DNA of 64,000 nucleotides from Flavobacteriaceae bacterium 3519-10 (GTDB taxonomy: Bacteria > Bacteroidota > Bacteroidia > Flavobacteriales > Weeksellaceae), in the NCBI GenBank assembly GCA_000023725.1, contig CP001673.1:940342-1004341 (forward strand), read 5' to 3'. The notes under the pieces were generated by a model. That model ran no database searches and was not told the origin of the DNA. It was given only the letters and a program-made list of their open reading frames with translations. A program made the translations under genes and the position numbers. This document shows, in pieces, positions 42,243-50,694 of the stretch. Each line of letters begins with the position of its first letter. Within the stretch, counting starts at the first letter, position 1.

Positions 42243-44629
42243 CGAAGCGGTTTTCCTTTCTGCAGCATGTACTGAATTCTTTCCAGCGTTTTTCTTTCGC
42301 CGCAAAGCTGAAGGAAGGTTTCTCTTTCGAGGTTGAGTAAATACTGTTCTGTTACAACTGTAGGTTCTGAGAGGTTTCCGCCAACGAGGACGTTCGCAAG
42401 TTTATCGGCGATCAGTTTGTCGTGTTCAGAAATGTACTTTCCGGTAAGCATTTGATCAGTTCCTACTAAGAACATTCCGAGGGCATCTTTTCCTAAAACC
42501 TGAACTTTCTGTTCGATCGGTTGCGTATATCCGTGTTCCGCTAAACTCAAAGCGAGCATTTTTGCGGTTTTAATCTGGCGGTTTTTGTCCACAACCACGA
42601 TGTCCTTGTGCTCTTCCAGAATGCCCATGTCATAAGCTTCATAAGCTGAAGTGGCCACTTTACCCATGGCGATATTCATAAACATATCACGAAGTCTGTT
42701 GTTTTTTACATCGTCTTTCTGGAATTCGCGTGAAGTCCTGATGGCAAACTCTTTTGTTCCGCCGCCACCCGGAATTACACCAACGCCGGTTTCAACCAGT
42801 CCGATATAGGTTTCCGCAGCTGCAACTACACGGTCGGCATGCATGGTCATTTCGCAACCACCGCCTAAAGTCATTCCGTGAGGCGCGACAACGACAGGGA
42901 TTGAGGAATAACGTACTCTCATCATTGATTTCTGGAAATAGGCAATCGCCATATTCAGGTCATCCCAGTCCTGCTCAATGGCCATCATTAAAATCATGGC
43001 AAGATTGGCACCGACAGAAAAGTTGGCACCTTGGTTACCGATTACAAGACCGTCGTATTCCTTTTCGGCAAGATCAATAGCTCTGTTTAAACCATCTAAA
43101 ACTTCACCGCCCAATGAATTCATTTTGGACCGGATCTCAAAGTTGATGATGCCGTCACCCAAATCCTGAATAGCTGAACCTGAATTGCTCCAAAGGGTTT
43201 TATTTTTCCTGATATTATCGAGGATGATAAACGATTCTTTTCCGGGAGTATTCAGATAGTTACCGGAATTTTTGTCGAAATAGGTGGATTGACCTTCTTC
43301 ATTAACTTTATAGAAAGTGTCTACATTTTTCACCCAGTCAGATACTTCGTAGCCTGCAGCAGCAGCGAGCTCGATCCCTTTCTGTACGCCTACCGCATCC
43401 CAGATTTCAAACGGACCGTTTTCCCAGCCAAAACCAGCACGCATCGCGTCGTCTATTTTATAAACTTCATCGGAAATCTCAGGAACTTTATGCGAAACGT
43501 AACCGAACAGCGCTCCGAGGGATTTTCTGTACAGTTCACCCGCTTTGTCCTTTCCTTCAATTAAAACTTTGAAACGGTCAATAGGCTTATCAATGTTTTT
43601 AGTAAGCTCAAGCGTAGGGAAACTGGTTTTTTCCTGAAGTTCGTACTCCATTGTTTCCAGATTCAGACCATGAATTTCAGATTTGCCTTCGGCATTCTTG
43701 ATTTTTTTGTAAAAACCCTGCTGCGATTTGGAGCCCAACCACTTATTATCAACCATTGTCTGGATGTATTCCGGTAGTTTAAATACATCATTGGAGTTGG
43801 AAGCTTCGGTACCGCTGGCGCTTACACCGTTTGCAACCATCACAAGCGTGTCCAGACCTACAACATCCGCGGTTCTGAAGGTAGCGGATTTTGGCCTGCC
43901 AATTACCGGTCCTGTCAGTTTGTCGATATCGGTTACCGTCAGTCCGAGGCCTTTCACCTCATGGAGCAGGTTCATCATCGAGAATACACCCACGCGGTTT
44001 GCGATAAATGCAGGCGTGTCTTTTGCAAGTACAGTTGTTTTTCCGAGGAACTTCGCGCCGAAATCCATGTAAAACTGAACGATTTCAGGATCTGTTTCCG
44101 GCGTGGGGATCACTTCCAATAGCGGAAGATATCTTACAGGGTTGAAAAAGTGGGTTCCCGCAAAATGTTTCTTAAAATCCTCACTTCTGCCTTCCACCAA
44201 ATGATGGATTGGAATACCGGAAGTATTTGAAGATATCAAAGTTCCGGGCGTACGGAACTGTTCAATTTTCTCATAAACCGACTTCTTAATGTCGAGTCTT
44301 TCTACAACTACCTCAATAATCCAATCCGTATTTTTTATCCGCTTAAGGTCATCATCAAAGTTTCCGACACTAATACGGTCAGCAAACTTGGGTGAGTAAA
44401 GCAGGGCAGGACTGGATTTTTTGAGTTTTGCTAGGTTTTCGGACGCAATTTTATTGCGCACGTTTTTGTCCTCGAGCGTGAGGCCTTTTTTCTGTTCCGC
44501 TTCACTGAGTTCGAACGGAACAATATCGAGCAGAAGCACCTCAACGCCAATATTGGCAAAGTGTGCTGCAATACCAGAACCCATTATTCCCGAACCAAGA
44601 ACAGTGACGTGTTTGATTCTTCTTTTCAT
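42236..44629 (-). CDS. Bifunctional 3-hydroxyacyl-CoA dehydrogenase / enoyl-CoA hydratase
   Basis: A 797-residue fusion doing steps two and three of beta-oxidation. The dehydrogenase comes first: NAD motif HVTVLGSGIMGSGIAAHFAN (residues 7-26), HFFNPVRYLPLLEVIP with the catalytic His, and TPAFIANRVGVF. The crotonase-fold hydratase follows, with HGMTLGGGCEM and GLVETGVGVIPGGGGT carrying the two glutamates. This dehydrogenase-first order is the reverse of FadB/FadJ and is found in Bacteroidota and FadN-type proteins. The start is the ATG at 44627-44629 (MKRRIKHV). It is 52 bp after marR, and its TAG stop is within the repeat of element B. Confidence 0.94.
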   Translation of the reverse strand: MKRRIKHVTVLGSGIMGSGIAAHFANIGVEVLLLDIVPFELSEAEQKKGLTLEDKNVRNKIASENLAKLKKSSPALLYSPKFADRISVGNFDDDLKRIKNTDWIIEVVVERLDIKKSVYEKIEQFRTPGTLISSNTSGIPIHHLVEGRSEDFKKHFAGTHFFNPVRYLPLLEVIPTPETDPEIVQFYMDFGAKFLGKTTVLAKDTPAFIANRVGVFSMMNLLHEVKGLGLTVTDIDKLTGPVIGRPKSATFRTADVVGLDTLVMVANGVSASGTEASNSNDVFKLPEYIQTMVDNKWLGSKSQQGFYKKIKNAEGKSEIHGLNLETMEYELQEKTSFPTLELTKNIDKPIDRFKVLIEGKDKAGELYRKSLGALFGYVSHKVPEISDEVYKIDDAMRAGFGWENGPFEIWDAVGVQKGIELAAAAGYEVSDWVKNVDTFYKVNEEGQSTYFDKNSGNYLNTPGKESFIILDNIRKNKTLWSNSGSAIQDLGDGIINFEIRSKMNSLGGEVLDGLNRAIDLAEKEYDGLVIGNQGANFSVGANLAMILMMAIEQDWDDLNMAIAYFQKSMMRVRYSSIPVVVAPHGMTLGGGCEMTMHADRVVAAAETYIGLVETGVGVIPGGGGTKEFAIRTSREFQKDDVKNNRLRDMFMNIAMGKVATSAYEAYDMGILEEHKDIVVVDKNRQIKTAKMLALSLAEHGYTQPIEQKVQVLGKDALGMFLVGTDQMLTGKYISEHDKLIADKLANVLVGGNLSEPTVVTEQYLLNLERETFLQLCGERKTLERIQYMLQKGKPLRN

Positions 44630-44681
44630 TTTTTTAATTTTAATTTTTGTATGCCGGATTGAAATTATAATTCCCAATCCT

Positions 44682-45134
44682 TCATTTCTTGTTATTAAGT
44701 TCGTTGGCTATTTTCAGTATATCGGCCATTACTTCTTTGAAAACCTCCAGTTTTTCGCCGGAAATTTTTTCGGTGACCTTTTTATTGAAGTTTACAACCA
44801 CTTCTTTTGAAAGATTTCTGCTGTTCAACCCTTTATCGGTGAGCTTTATGATCACTTCGCGCTTATCGTTGGCTGTCTTTTCTTTATAGATATATCCGTT
44901 ATCTTCAAGAAGTTTGATTATCCGCGTCAAAGATGTGGGCTCAATCGCCATTTTAGGACCCAGATTTGTGCTTCTTGTGCCTTCTTTGGGGTCAATTTTA
45001 AGCAGTGTGAGCGCCTGTACCGCTGTCGCATCATGGTCCTGAGCTAGGTCTGAATACATCTTTGAAACAGACAGCCAGGTAGATTTGAGGATTAAATCTA
45101 TATTATCGACTTTGTCTGTTGTAGTGGTTTTCAT
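44682..45134 (-). CDS. MarR-family transcriptional regulator of the beta-oxidation operon
   Basis: A 150-residue winged-helix regulator. The DNA-binding part includes ALTLLKIDPKEGTRSTNLGP, then EPTSLTRIIKLLEDNGYIYK and the wing NDKREVIIKLTDKG (about residues 40-105), flanked by dimerisation helices. The start is the ATG at 45132-45134 (MKTTTTDKVDN). It is the first gene of the operon and sits right behind a perfect palindrome. Autoregulation with an acyl-CoA or similar ligand is the natural model, inferred from context; MarR proteins with such neighbours are common. Confidence 0.9.
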   Translation of the reverse strand: MKTTTTDKVDNIDLILKSTWLSVSKMYSDLAQDHDATAVQALTLLKIDPKEGTRSTNLGPKMAIEPTSLTRIIKLLEDNGYIYKEKTANDKREVIIKLTDKGLNSRNLSKEVVVNFNKKVTEKISGEKLEVFKEVMADILKIANELNNKK

Positions 45135-45154
45135 AATTTGTAAAATCTTATTCT

Positions 45155-45162
45155 CAAATATA
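45155..45162 (-). promoter_or_regulatory. -7 box of the marR/beta-oxidation operon
   Basis: Minus-strand TATATTTG matches TAnnTTTG, 20 bases before the marR ATG. The operator palindrome lies 6 bp upstream, covering the spacer and -33 region. Confidence 0.65.
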
Positions 45163-45168
45163 TACAAA

Positions 45169-45192
45169 AAATACTATGCATGCATAGTATTT
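45169..45192. promoter_or_regulatory. MarR operator, perfect 24-bp palindrome
   Basis: The core ATACTATGCATGCATAGTAT is perfectly self-complementary and extends two more bases each side. Its place just upstream of the -7 box would let a bound dimer block RNA polymerase. A copy with one altered base is found before etfB at 55645-55666. Confidence 0.8.
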
Positions 45193-45296
45193 CTGATCTT
45201 TAACAATTAATTAACTGGCAATCAATTAGATATATGATATGATTAGCATAAAGAATTTATTTGAAATTGAACGAATTTAGTGTCTGAAATGCTGAA

Positions 45297-46220
45297 TTAA
45301 TCGGGATTAGCGAGTAATTCTGTCATTTCTCCAACTGAACTGAATTTGTAGTGCGAATCTGCTGACTTAACCTCCCAAAAACTTTCTGAAAATACAAACG
45401 TGAGCATAGAAATGTCTTTTTCGCAGTTTTTTTGCAGAAAAGAGTACAGCATTTCTTTTTCTAAAGTGGGCGCAATGATGCGTGGCGCCACAAACCCTTC
45501 TGAAAAATTGAAGAGCTGTGGATTCAGCAGGTCATCGTGTTTCAGCAAAATCTCTTCGGTGATTCCATCTTCAAGTTTCCCATCATTTATCAGCCAGATT
45601 TTATCGGCGAATTCTTTGGCAAGTCGCCAGTCATGGGATGAAAACAGGATCAGTTTGTGATGTTTTTTTGCAAGATTACGAAGTAGTTTAAGAATGATAA
45701 TCTTGTTTTTTTCGTCGAGATGAGTGGTGGGTTCATCCAGGATTATAAAAGGTGAATTCTGCGCAAGCGCACGGCCAATAAAAGCTTTCTGGAGATTTCC
45801 GTCTGAGAGTTTAGTCAACGGATAATGTTCAAACTGCTCGAGATCGAGGTCTTTAATAATCTGCGAAACATGTTTTTTATCGGTTTCGCTTAACTCAAAA
45901 TAATAGGGATAATGAATGTATTTTCCCAGTGAAATTAAATCCGTGAGTGTATAGTTTGCCGGAATTTGAGATTTTGAAAACACAACCGCTACATGCTCCG
46001 CAATTTCTTTGTTTGAAAGTGTTCTGACGTTTTTTGTTTCCAGCAGAACTTCACCTTGCAACGCCGGATTCTGGTTGAGCAGCGTTTTGATTAAAGTTGT
46101 TTTCCCCACACCGTTGTTGCCGATCAGCAGGCATATTTCTCCTAAACGCAAAGCGGTGCTGACGTCGTTTATAAGTGGTGTTTTAAAGCCAACCGTTAAA
46201 TTCTTTAGTTCTAAAAACAT
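45297..46220 (-). CDS. ABC transporter ATP-binding protein, iron/siderophore/cobalamin (FecE/BtuD) type
   Basis: A 307-residue ATPase. Walker A is GNNGVGKTT (residues 34-42), Walker B FIILDEPTTHLD (158-169) and the H-loop is at H196 (SSHDW). The signature reads LSDGNLQKAFIGRAL (138-152), i.e. LSDGN instead of LSGGQ. The C-terminal 60 or so residues beyond the nucleotide domain are not part of the usual fold. It pairs with the FecCD-type permease 45 bp upstream; no binding protein or TonB receptor is adjacent, so the substrate (iron chelate, heme or cobalamin) is open. ATG at 46218-46220. Confidence 0.88.
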   Translation of the reverse strand: MFLELKNLTVGFKTPLINDVSTALRLGEICLLIGNNGVGKTTLIKTLLNQNPALQGEVLLETKNVRTLSNKEIAEHVAVVFSKSQIPANYTLTDLISLGKYIHYPYYFELSETDKKHVSQIIKDLDLEQFEHYPLTKLSDGNLQKAFIGRALAQNSPFIILDEPTTHLDEKNKIIILKLLRNLAKKHHKLILFSSHDWRLAKEFADKIWLINDGKLEDGITEEILLKHDDLLNPQLFNFSEGFVAPRIIAPTLEKEMLYSFLQKNCEKDISMLTFVFSESFWEVKSADSHYKFSSVGEMTELLANPD

Positions 46221-46265
46221 GCGCGGGATTAAATTTTAAATTCAGCTTCTCAACTTCAAACTGCT

Positions 46266-47240
46266 TTATGTTGTACGGCTTTTCAACATCATCGCCAGAA
46301 TTACCGGGATGCCGAACAGCGACGTGATGACGTTCAGCGGAAACTGTGTTGTTTCGGAAATAATCGAGAAAAACTGCATGATCAGTATGCCCAGCAGCAT
46401 ATTCAACAGCCACTGTTGCCAGAGTTTTGCAGGGTTGTAGATCATGCGGCAGAAATGTGGCACCACGATTCCGATAAACAGAATAGGCCCTAAAAATGCA
46501 GTGACCGACGCCGAAAGCAGCGATGAAGTAATGATGATTAAAAATTTAAGCTGCGTAAGATTTACACCTAAACTTTGTGCGTACGCCGTTCCGAGGGAGT
46601 TTCCAATCAGCGGCTTGATGGTTTTGAATGCTAAGAACAACGAAAATACCACAATCACTGAAAGCACCAAAATCTGGCTGCTTGAAACCTGATTATTAGC
46701 GCCGAAGCTCCACAAAATGTAATTTTTCAAACTCTGACTTTCTGCATAAAACTGCAATATCGATACTATTGCGCCGGCAAGCGCGGAGACCAGAAACCCG
46801 AAAATAATAAGGAACGATTTATCCTGAAACCGGCCCGAAAATGCGAGCAGAACAAGCATCAGAACAACACTTCCGGCAATGGCAGAAAGGCTCAGGAAAC
46901 TGTTCTGTAAAAATTCGGGAAGCATAAAATCCTGTGAGTAAAAGATATAAAAAGCTACACTCAGACTCGCGACGGACGTAATGCCCAATACGGACGGCCC
47001 CGCAAGCGGATTCTGGAAATATTCCTGTAATAGAAAGCCGGAAGTTGGTATTGCAATGCCCGCCAGCAACATCGCCAGCACGCGGTTGGTGCGAAGTTCT
47101 GCAATCTGTGAGTTCATGGCATTTTCGGAGAAAAAGTCGCTGATTTTAAGATCGATAAAACCGATATTGAGGTTGATTACGCCCAAAATTATGATTCCAG
47201 CGAAAATTACGGCGCCGAGAATCCTAAACTTTTTCTCCAT
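46266..47240 (-). CDS. FecCD-family ABC transporter permease
   Basis: A 324-residue inner-membrane permease with about nine or ten helices. Family motifs are LRTNRVLAMLLAGIAIPTSG, then LLQEYFQNPLAGPSVLGIT, ILWSFGANNQVSSSQI, SLGVNLTQLKF and GPILFIGIVVPHFCRMI. It forms the channel for ferric siderophore, heme or vitamin B12 import together with the ATPase downstream. It is 39 bp after the TlpA-like gene on the same strand, so the three genes probably form one transcript. Confidence 0.92.
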   Translation of the reverse strand: MEKKFRILGAVIFAGIIILGVINLNIGFIDLKISDFFSENAMNSQIAELRTNRVLAMLLAGIAIPTSGFLLQEYFQNPLAGPSVLGITSVASLSVAFYIFYSQDFMLPEFLQNSFLSLSAIAGSVVLMLVLLAFSGRFQDKSFLIIFGFLVSALAGAIVSILQFYAESQSLKNYILWSFGANNQVSSSQILVLSVIVVFSLFLAFKTIKPLIGNSLGTAYAQSLGVNLTQLKFLIIITSSLLSASVTAFLGPILFIGIVVPHFCRMIYNPAKLWQQWLLNMLLGILIMQFFSIISETTQFPLNVITSLFGIPVILAMMLKSRTT

Positions 47241-47279
47241 CAGATATTCACCGTAGATTAGAAGTTTGGCAGTTGCCGC

Positions 47280-47843
47280 TTATTTGAAGGAATTTATCTT
47301 TTCGTCCAGCAATTCTTTGCTCATCATCCCGATGGTTTCATCGGTTTTGTCGCCTTTACGCATGAAGGTGAACGGGATACTGCCACCGTCCCATTGCTTA
47401 AAGTTGGCTGGGAAAAAAGCCGGCGTCAGTTTTTCACCATCAACGAGGACAATATTTTGCGACAGATTATTTTCTTCTGCAAAGGCTTTCACCTTTGTTG
47501 GCCAGTCTTCTTTCGCATCAAGACCTATAAAGGTGAATTTAACAGGCTGATATTTAAGTTCCTGCATTTTATCCTTAAAATGCGGAATTTCCCGCATACA
47601 TGGCCCACACCACGTTGCGAAAAAGTTAGTTACATACAGCGTATCGTTGTCCTTTTTGGCCAAAATCTGCGAAGTTTGGTCGGGGCTGAGTTCTATCTGT
47701 CTGAACGGTGAAGCGCTTTCAGAAATTACGGGATCTGAAACTGAATCAACTTCATTAACCGTACTGTTTTCTGCAGCAGTTGTCTCTTTTTTACACGACG
47801 TAAATGCCGCCAGAACCATTAGCCCAACAAGTATATTTTTCAT
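47280..47843 (-). CDS. TlpA-like thiol-disulfide lipoprotein
   Basis: A 187-residue lipoprotein. MKNILVGLMVLAAFTSCKKE gives the lipidated Cys at residue 17. A thioredoxin fold follows with the redox motif FFATWCGPCMREIPHFKDKM and the cis-Pro region GGSIPFTFM. It acts in the periplasm as a reductant, as TlpA/ResA proteins do in cytochrome c maturation. The start is the ATG at 47841-47843; the frame upstream would run into the divergent gene. Spacing to that gene is only 32 bp. Confidence 0.88.
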   Translation of the reverse strand: MKNILVGLMVLAAFTSCKKETTAAENSTVNEVDSVSDPVISESASPFRQIELSPDQTSQILAKKDNDTLYVTNFFATWCGPCMREIPHFKDKMQELKYQPVKFTFIGLDAKEDWPTKVKAFAEENNLSQNIVLVDGEKLTPAFFPANFKQWDGGSIPFTFMRKGDKTDETIGMMSKELLDEKINSFK

Positions 47844-47854
47844 TTTATTTTTAG

Positions 47855-47862
47855 TATTTTTG
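47855..47862 (+). promoter_or_regulatory. -7 box of the 47876 oxidoreductase gene
   Basis: TATTTTTG matches TAnnTTTG, 13 bases before the ATG, inside the 32-bp divergent gap with the TlpA-like gene. Confidence 0.5.
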
Positions 47863-47875
47863 ATGCTATATTGAT

Positions 47876-49000
47876 ATGGAAAAGCAAGTACCCAAAGCCA
47901 GACAGGCCGCGTTTCACCCGCTAAAAGTAGCGAAAAAACAGCAACTGACCAAAAGCACATTCACGCTCGAATTCGATATTCCCGAAACGCTGAAACCCAA
48001 TTTCCGGTTTGATGCGGGCCAGTATGTTACCGTCAGATATAAATCAAGGGGAAAAGAAGTTCAAAATGATTATTCAATGACCTCAGCACCTCATGAAGAG
48101 CGGCTCGCGCTTGGAATAAAAATGGGTTCTGCTGAAAGTTCTGCCGGCGATCTTTTCAATACGATAAATGAAGGTGATATTCTGGAGGTTTCTGAGCCAC
48201 AGGGCCGCTTCACAATTGTATCGAAACCCCACGAATTCCGCACTATTGTTGGTTTTGCAGGCGGAATAGGAATTACTCCGTTACTCAGTCATTTTAAAAA
48301 TATCCTGCACAGGGAGCCGAGAACGCGGCTGTTTCTTTTTTACGGTAACAAAAGATCCGAAGAAATTGCATTTAAAAAAGAGCTCGATGCACTCACCGAA
48401 CAATACCGGGACCGGTTGCAGGTGTGGTATTTCTTTTCGCGCGAAAACACACCCGATCATCTGTTTCAGGGACGTTTGGACGAGAAAAAACTGCATCTCA
48501 TCATCAATCAGATTCTGCACCTTGACGATACCGACGAGGAAAGCACAATTTGGGATGCGGTGGATGAAGTGCTGATCTGTGGAAAAGGCGACATGATAAA
48601 ATCTCTTGCCAACGCTTGCTATAATAACGGTATTCCGAAGAAGAATATCCATTTCGAACTTTTCGAGGAGTATAATGAAGATATCTATCCGGTTGAAAAG
48701 GAGTTTCCGCTGGTCGAAAATATCGAAGTCGATTTCAAACTTTTTAACCGGAGTTACTCAACCGTCGTACCCAACAATAAAATCAAATTGCTGCAGCAGC
48801 TTTTGATTCAGAATTTTCCGGTGCCTTATTCGTGCAAATCGGGAATTTGTGGAAGTTGCGAATGCGTACTGGAAGAAGGTGACGTGGAACTTCTCGAGAA
48901 CGAGTATCTGACCGAAAAGGAGGAAAAAGCCGGTCGGATTCTAGCCTGTATGTCGGTTCCGCTGAGCAAAAAAATTAAGATTAACTTCGACCTCAGTTAA
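47876..49000 (+). CDS. Ferredoxin-NADP reductase-like flavoprotein with 2Fe-2S domain (PaaE/HCP-reductase type)
   Basis: A 374-residue electron-transfer protein in three domains. The FAD domain has AGQYVTVRY and NDYSMTSAPHE. The NAD(P) domain has VGFAGGIGITPLLSHFKNI and the C-terminal VLICGKGDMI. A plant-type 2Fe-2S ferredoxin domain has CKSGICGSCECVL plus a later Cys in RILACMSVP. It moves electrons from NAD(P)H to an oxygenase or reductase partner. It resembles PaaE of phenylacetyl-CoA epoxidase, but no paa genes are here, so the partner is unknown. ATG at 47876. Confidence 0.9.
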   Translation: MEKQVPKARQAAFHPLKVAKKQQLTKSTFTLEFDIPETLKPNFRFDAGQYVTVRYKSRGKEVQNDYSMTSAPHEERLALGIKMGSAESSAGDLFNTINEGDILEVSEPQGRFTIVSKPHEFRTIVGFAGGIGITPLLSHFKNILHREPRTRLFLFYGNKRSEEIAFKKELDALTEQYRDRLQVWYFFSRENTPDHLFQGRLDEKKLHLIINQILHLDDTDEESTIWDAVDEVLICGKGDMIKSLANACYNNGIPKKNIHFELFEEYNEDIYPVEKEFPLVENIEVDFKLFNRSYSTVVPNNKIKLLQQLLIQNFPVPYSCKSGICGSCECVLEEGDVELLENEYLTEKEEKAGRILACMSVPLSKKIKINFDLS

Positions 49001-49014
49001 TAGAGTGCAACCCC

Positions 49015-49635
49015 GTGAAAAAATTATTAGACATATTAAGAACATTTTTCACGCTCGTAGAAATCATGGTTCTGCTTATGGTTTTAGCGAATATCTGGGT
49101 GTATGCGCTGACGAACGGGCGCACGTTTACAAGAATTTCGAAGATTCCACCGCGCGAAACCGCATTGGTTTTAGGCACCTCCCCGCGAATGAAATCGGGC
49201 AGGTCCAACCCGTATTTTACCGCCAGAATGGATGCTGCGGCGCTGCTTTATCATCACGGAAAAATTAAAAGAATAATAGTGAGCGGCGAGAAGAGCCCCG
49301 GTTATGATGAGCCTTACGCAATGAAAAACTACCTCATCTATCAGGAAGGTGTGCCTGAAAACATCATCACCGAAGATCCGAAAGGATTTAAAACTCAAGC
49401 CAGCATCAGCAACTGCAAGAAAATCTATAAACAGAGTAATGTGATCATCGTTTCGCAGGGATTTCATAATTTAAGGGCGCTGTTTTATGCGCGCAATAAT
49501 GATATGAATGCGCTTGGCTTCGATGCACAGGACGTTCTCGCCAACCGGAGCTATTACCGGAACCAGTCGCGCGAGTTTTTAGCCCGAGTACTCGCCGTGG
49601 TATATTATATTTTCGGAATTGAACGCAAAACCTGA
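49015..49635 (+). CDS. SanA/YdcF-like DUF218 membrane protein, GTG start
   Basis: A 206-residue protein with one N-terminal membrane helix (about residues 11-33) and a DUF218 domain: TALVLGTSPRMKSGRSNPYF, then IKRIIVSGEKSP, VPENIITEDPKGFKTQASI and VIIVSQGFHNLRALFYAR. This matches SanA-type proteins, linked in E. coli to exclusion of vancomycin by the envelope. The start must be GTG at 49015 (KKLLDILRTFF follows); no ATG precedes it. It lies 14 bp after the flavoprotein gene. Confidence 0.87.
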   Translation: MKKLLDILRTFFTLVEIMVLLMVLANIWVYALTNGRTFTRISKIPPRETALVLGTSPRMKSGRSNPYFTARMDAAALLYHHGKIKRIIVSGEKSPGYDEPYAMKNYLIYQEGVPENIITEDPKGFKTQASISNCKKIYKQSNVIIVSQGFHNLRALFYARNNDMNALGFDAQDVLANRSYYRNQSREFLARVLAVVYYIFGIERKT

Positions 49636-49695
49636 ATAATTTAGACACCCGGTTTTTTTTTAACGGTAGAATTCCGCTGAAAGCCGACATAATCT

Positions 49696-49703
49696 TATCT
49701 TTG
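49696..49703 (+). promoter_or_regulatory. -7 box of the udk operon
   Basis: TATCTTTG matches TAnnTTTG, 16 bases before the udk ATG. Confidence 0.5.
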
Positions 49704-49719
49704 CAAAAACAAAATTTAT

Positions 49720-50343
49720 ATGCTCGTAATCGGAATTGCAGGAGGTACAGGATCAGGAAAAACAACCGTTGTAAACAAAATTCTTCAACAACTTAATGTA
49801 GAAGGGGTTAATGTGCTTTCGCAGGATAATTATTATAATGACAATCAGCAACTTACACTTGCGGAGCGCGAGGTTTTAAATTACGACCATCCCAAATCTA
49901 TTGATTTCGATTTACTCATTCAGCACGTTAAAGCGCTTAAAAACGGTGAGGCAATTGAGCAGCCACTATATTCTTTCGTCACGCATTCGCGCACGGGAGA
50001 CCATGTTCAGGTTGAACCGAAAAATGTGTTGATCGTGGAAGGGATTTTGGTTCTGACGAATGCCGAACTTTTAAAGGAGTTCAACTTAAAAGTGTTTGTT
50101 CATGCGGATTCCGATGAAAGACTTATACGCAGAATCCGTCGCGACACGCAGGAGCGCGGCCGTGACCTTCAGGAAGTTCTGCACCGTTACCAGACGACCT
50201 TAAAGCCTATGCATCAGGAGTTTATAGAGCCGTCTAAGAACGAAGCTGACTTGATTGTGCCTAACATGAAACAGAATACGGTTGCGATCGATTTTCTTTC
50301 AACCGTTATTAACAATACCCTCAAAAAAACACATGTGCAATGA
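49720..50343 (+). CDS. udk: Uridine kinase
   Basis: A 207-residue kinase of the pyrimidine salvage pathway that phosphorylates uridine and cytidine using ATP or GTP. Walker A is GGTGSGKTT (residues 8-16). It also has SQDNYYND, YDHPKSIDFDLL, VLIVEGILVL and RIRRDTQERGRDL, all standard. Its TGA stop overlaps the next ATG (ATGA at 50340-50343), which suggests translational coupling with the division gene. Confidence 0.95.
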   Translation: MLVIGIAGGTGSGKTTVVNKILQQLNVEGVNVLSQDNYYNDNQQLTLAEREVLNYDHPKSIDFDLLIQHVKALKNGEAIEQPLYSFVTHSRTGDHVQVEPKNVLIVEGILVLTNAELLKEFNLKVFVHADSDERLIRRIRRDTQERGRDLQEVLHRYQTTLKPMHQEFIEPSKNEADLIVPNMKQNTVAIDFLSTVINNTLKKTHVQ

Positions 50344-50693
50344 AAGATTTAATTAAGGATATCAAGCCGAAATCGCCCGCGTTCAGGCGGATGAGGAAGT
50401 ATATGCTGAATAAATATGCCATCACCATCGCACTTTTTCTGTGTTGGATGGTCTTCTTCGACAGTACATCGTTTCTCGTGATCAATGAAATGAACGGCGA
50501 GATTAAAAAATATGAAAAACAGCTCGCATATTATAAAGAGGAATATAAAAAGAACGACGATTTCTTCAGAAAACTGATGAACGACAAGCAGGAAAAAGAG
50601 AAATTCGCGCGCGAAAATTATTTTATGAAAAAGCCTAATGAGGAAATCTTTATCTTAGTGGTAGACAGTTCAAACCTGAAAAAAGCCGAATAA
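50340..50693 (+). CDS. FtsB/DivIC-like septum formation initiator
   Basis: A 117-residue bitopic protein. A short cytoplasmic N-terminus and one membrane helix (about residues 28-48) precede a periplasmic coiled coil (MNGEIKKYEKQLAYYKEEYK) and the FtsB/DivIC tail KFARENYFMKKPNEEIFILV. It should bridge FtsL and FtsQ in the divisome. It overlaps udk by 4 bp and is followed after 1 bp by the mutase gene. Confidence 0.88.
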   Translation: MKDLIKDIKPKSPAFRRMRKYMLNKYAITIALFLCWMVFFDSTSFLVINEMNGEIKKYEKQLAYYKEEYKKNDDFFRKLMNDKQEKEKFARENYFMKKPNEEIFILVVDSSNLKKAE

Positions 50694-50694
50694 A

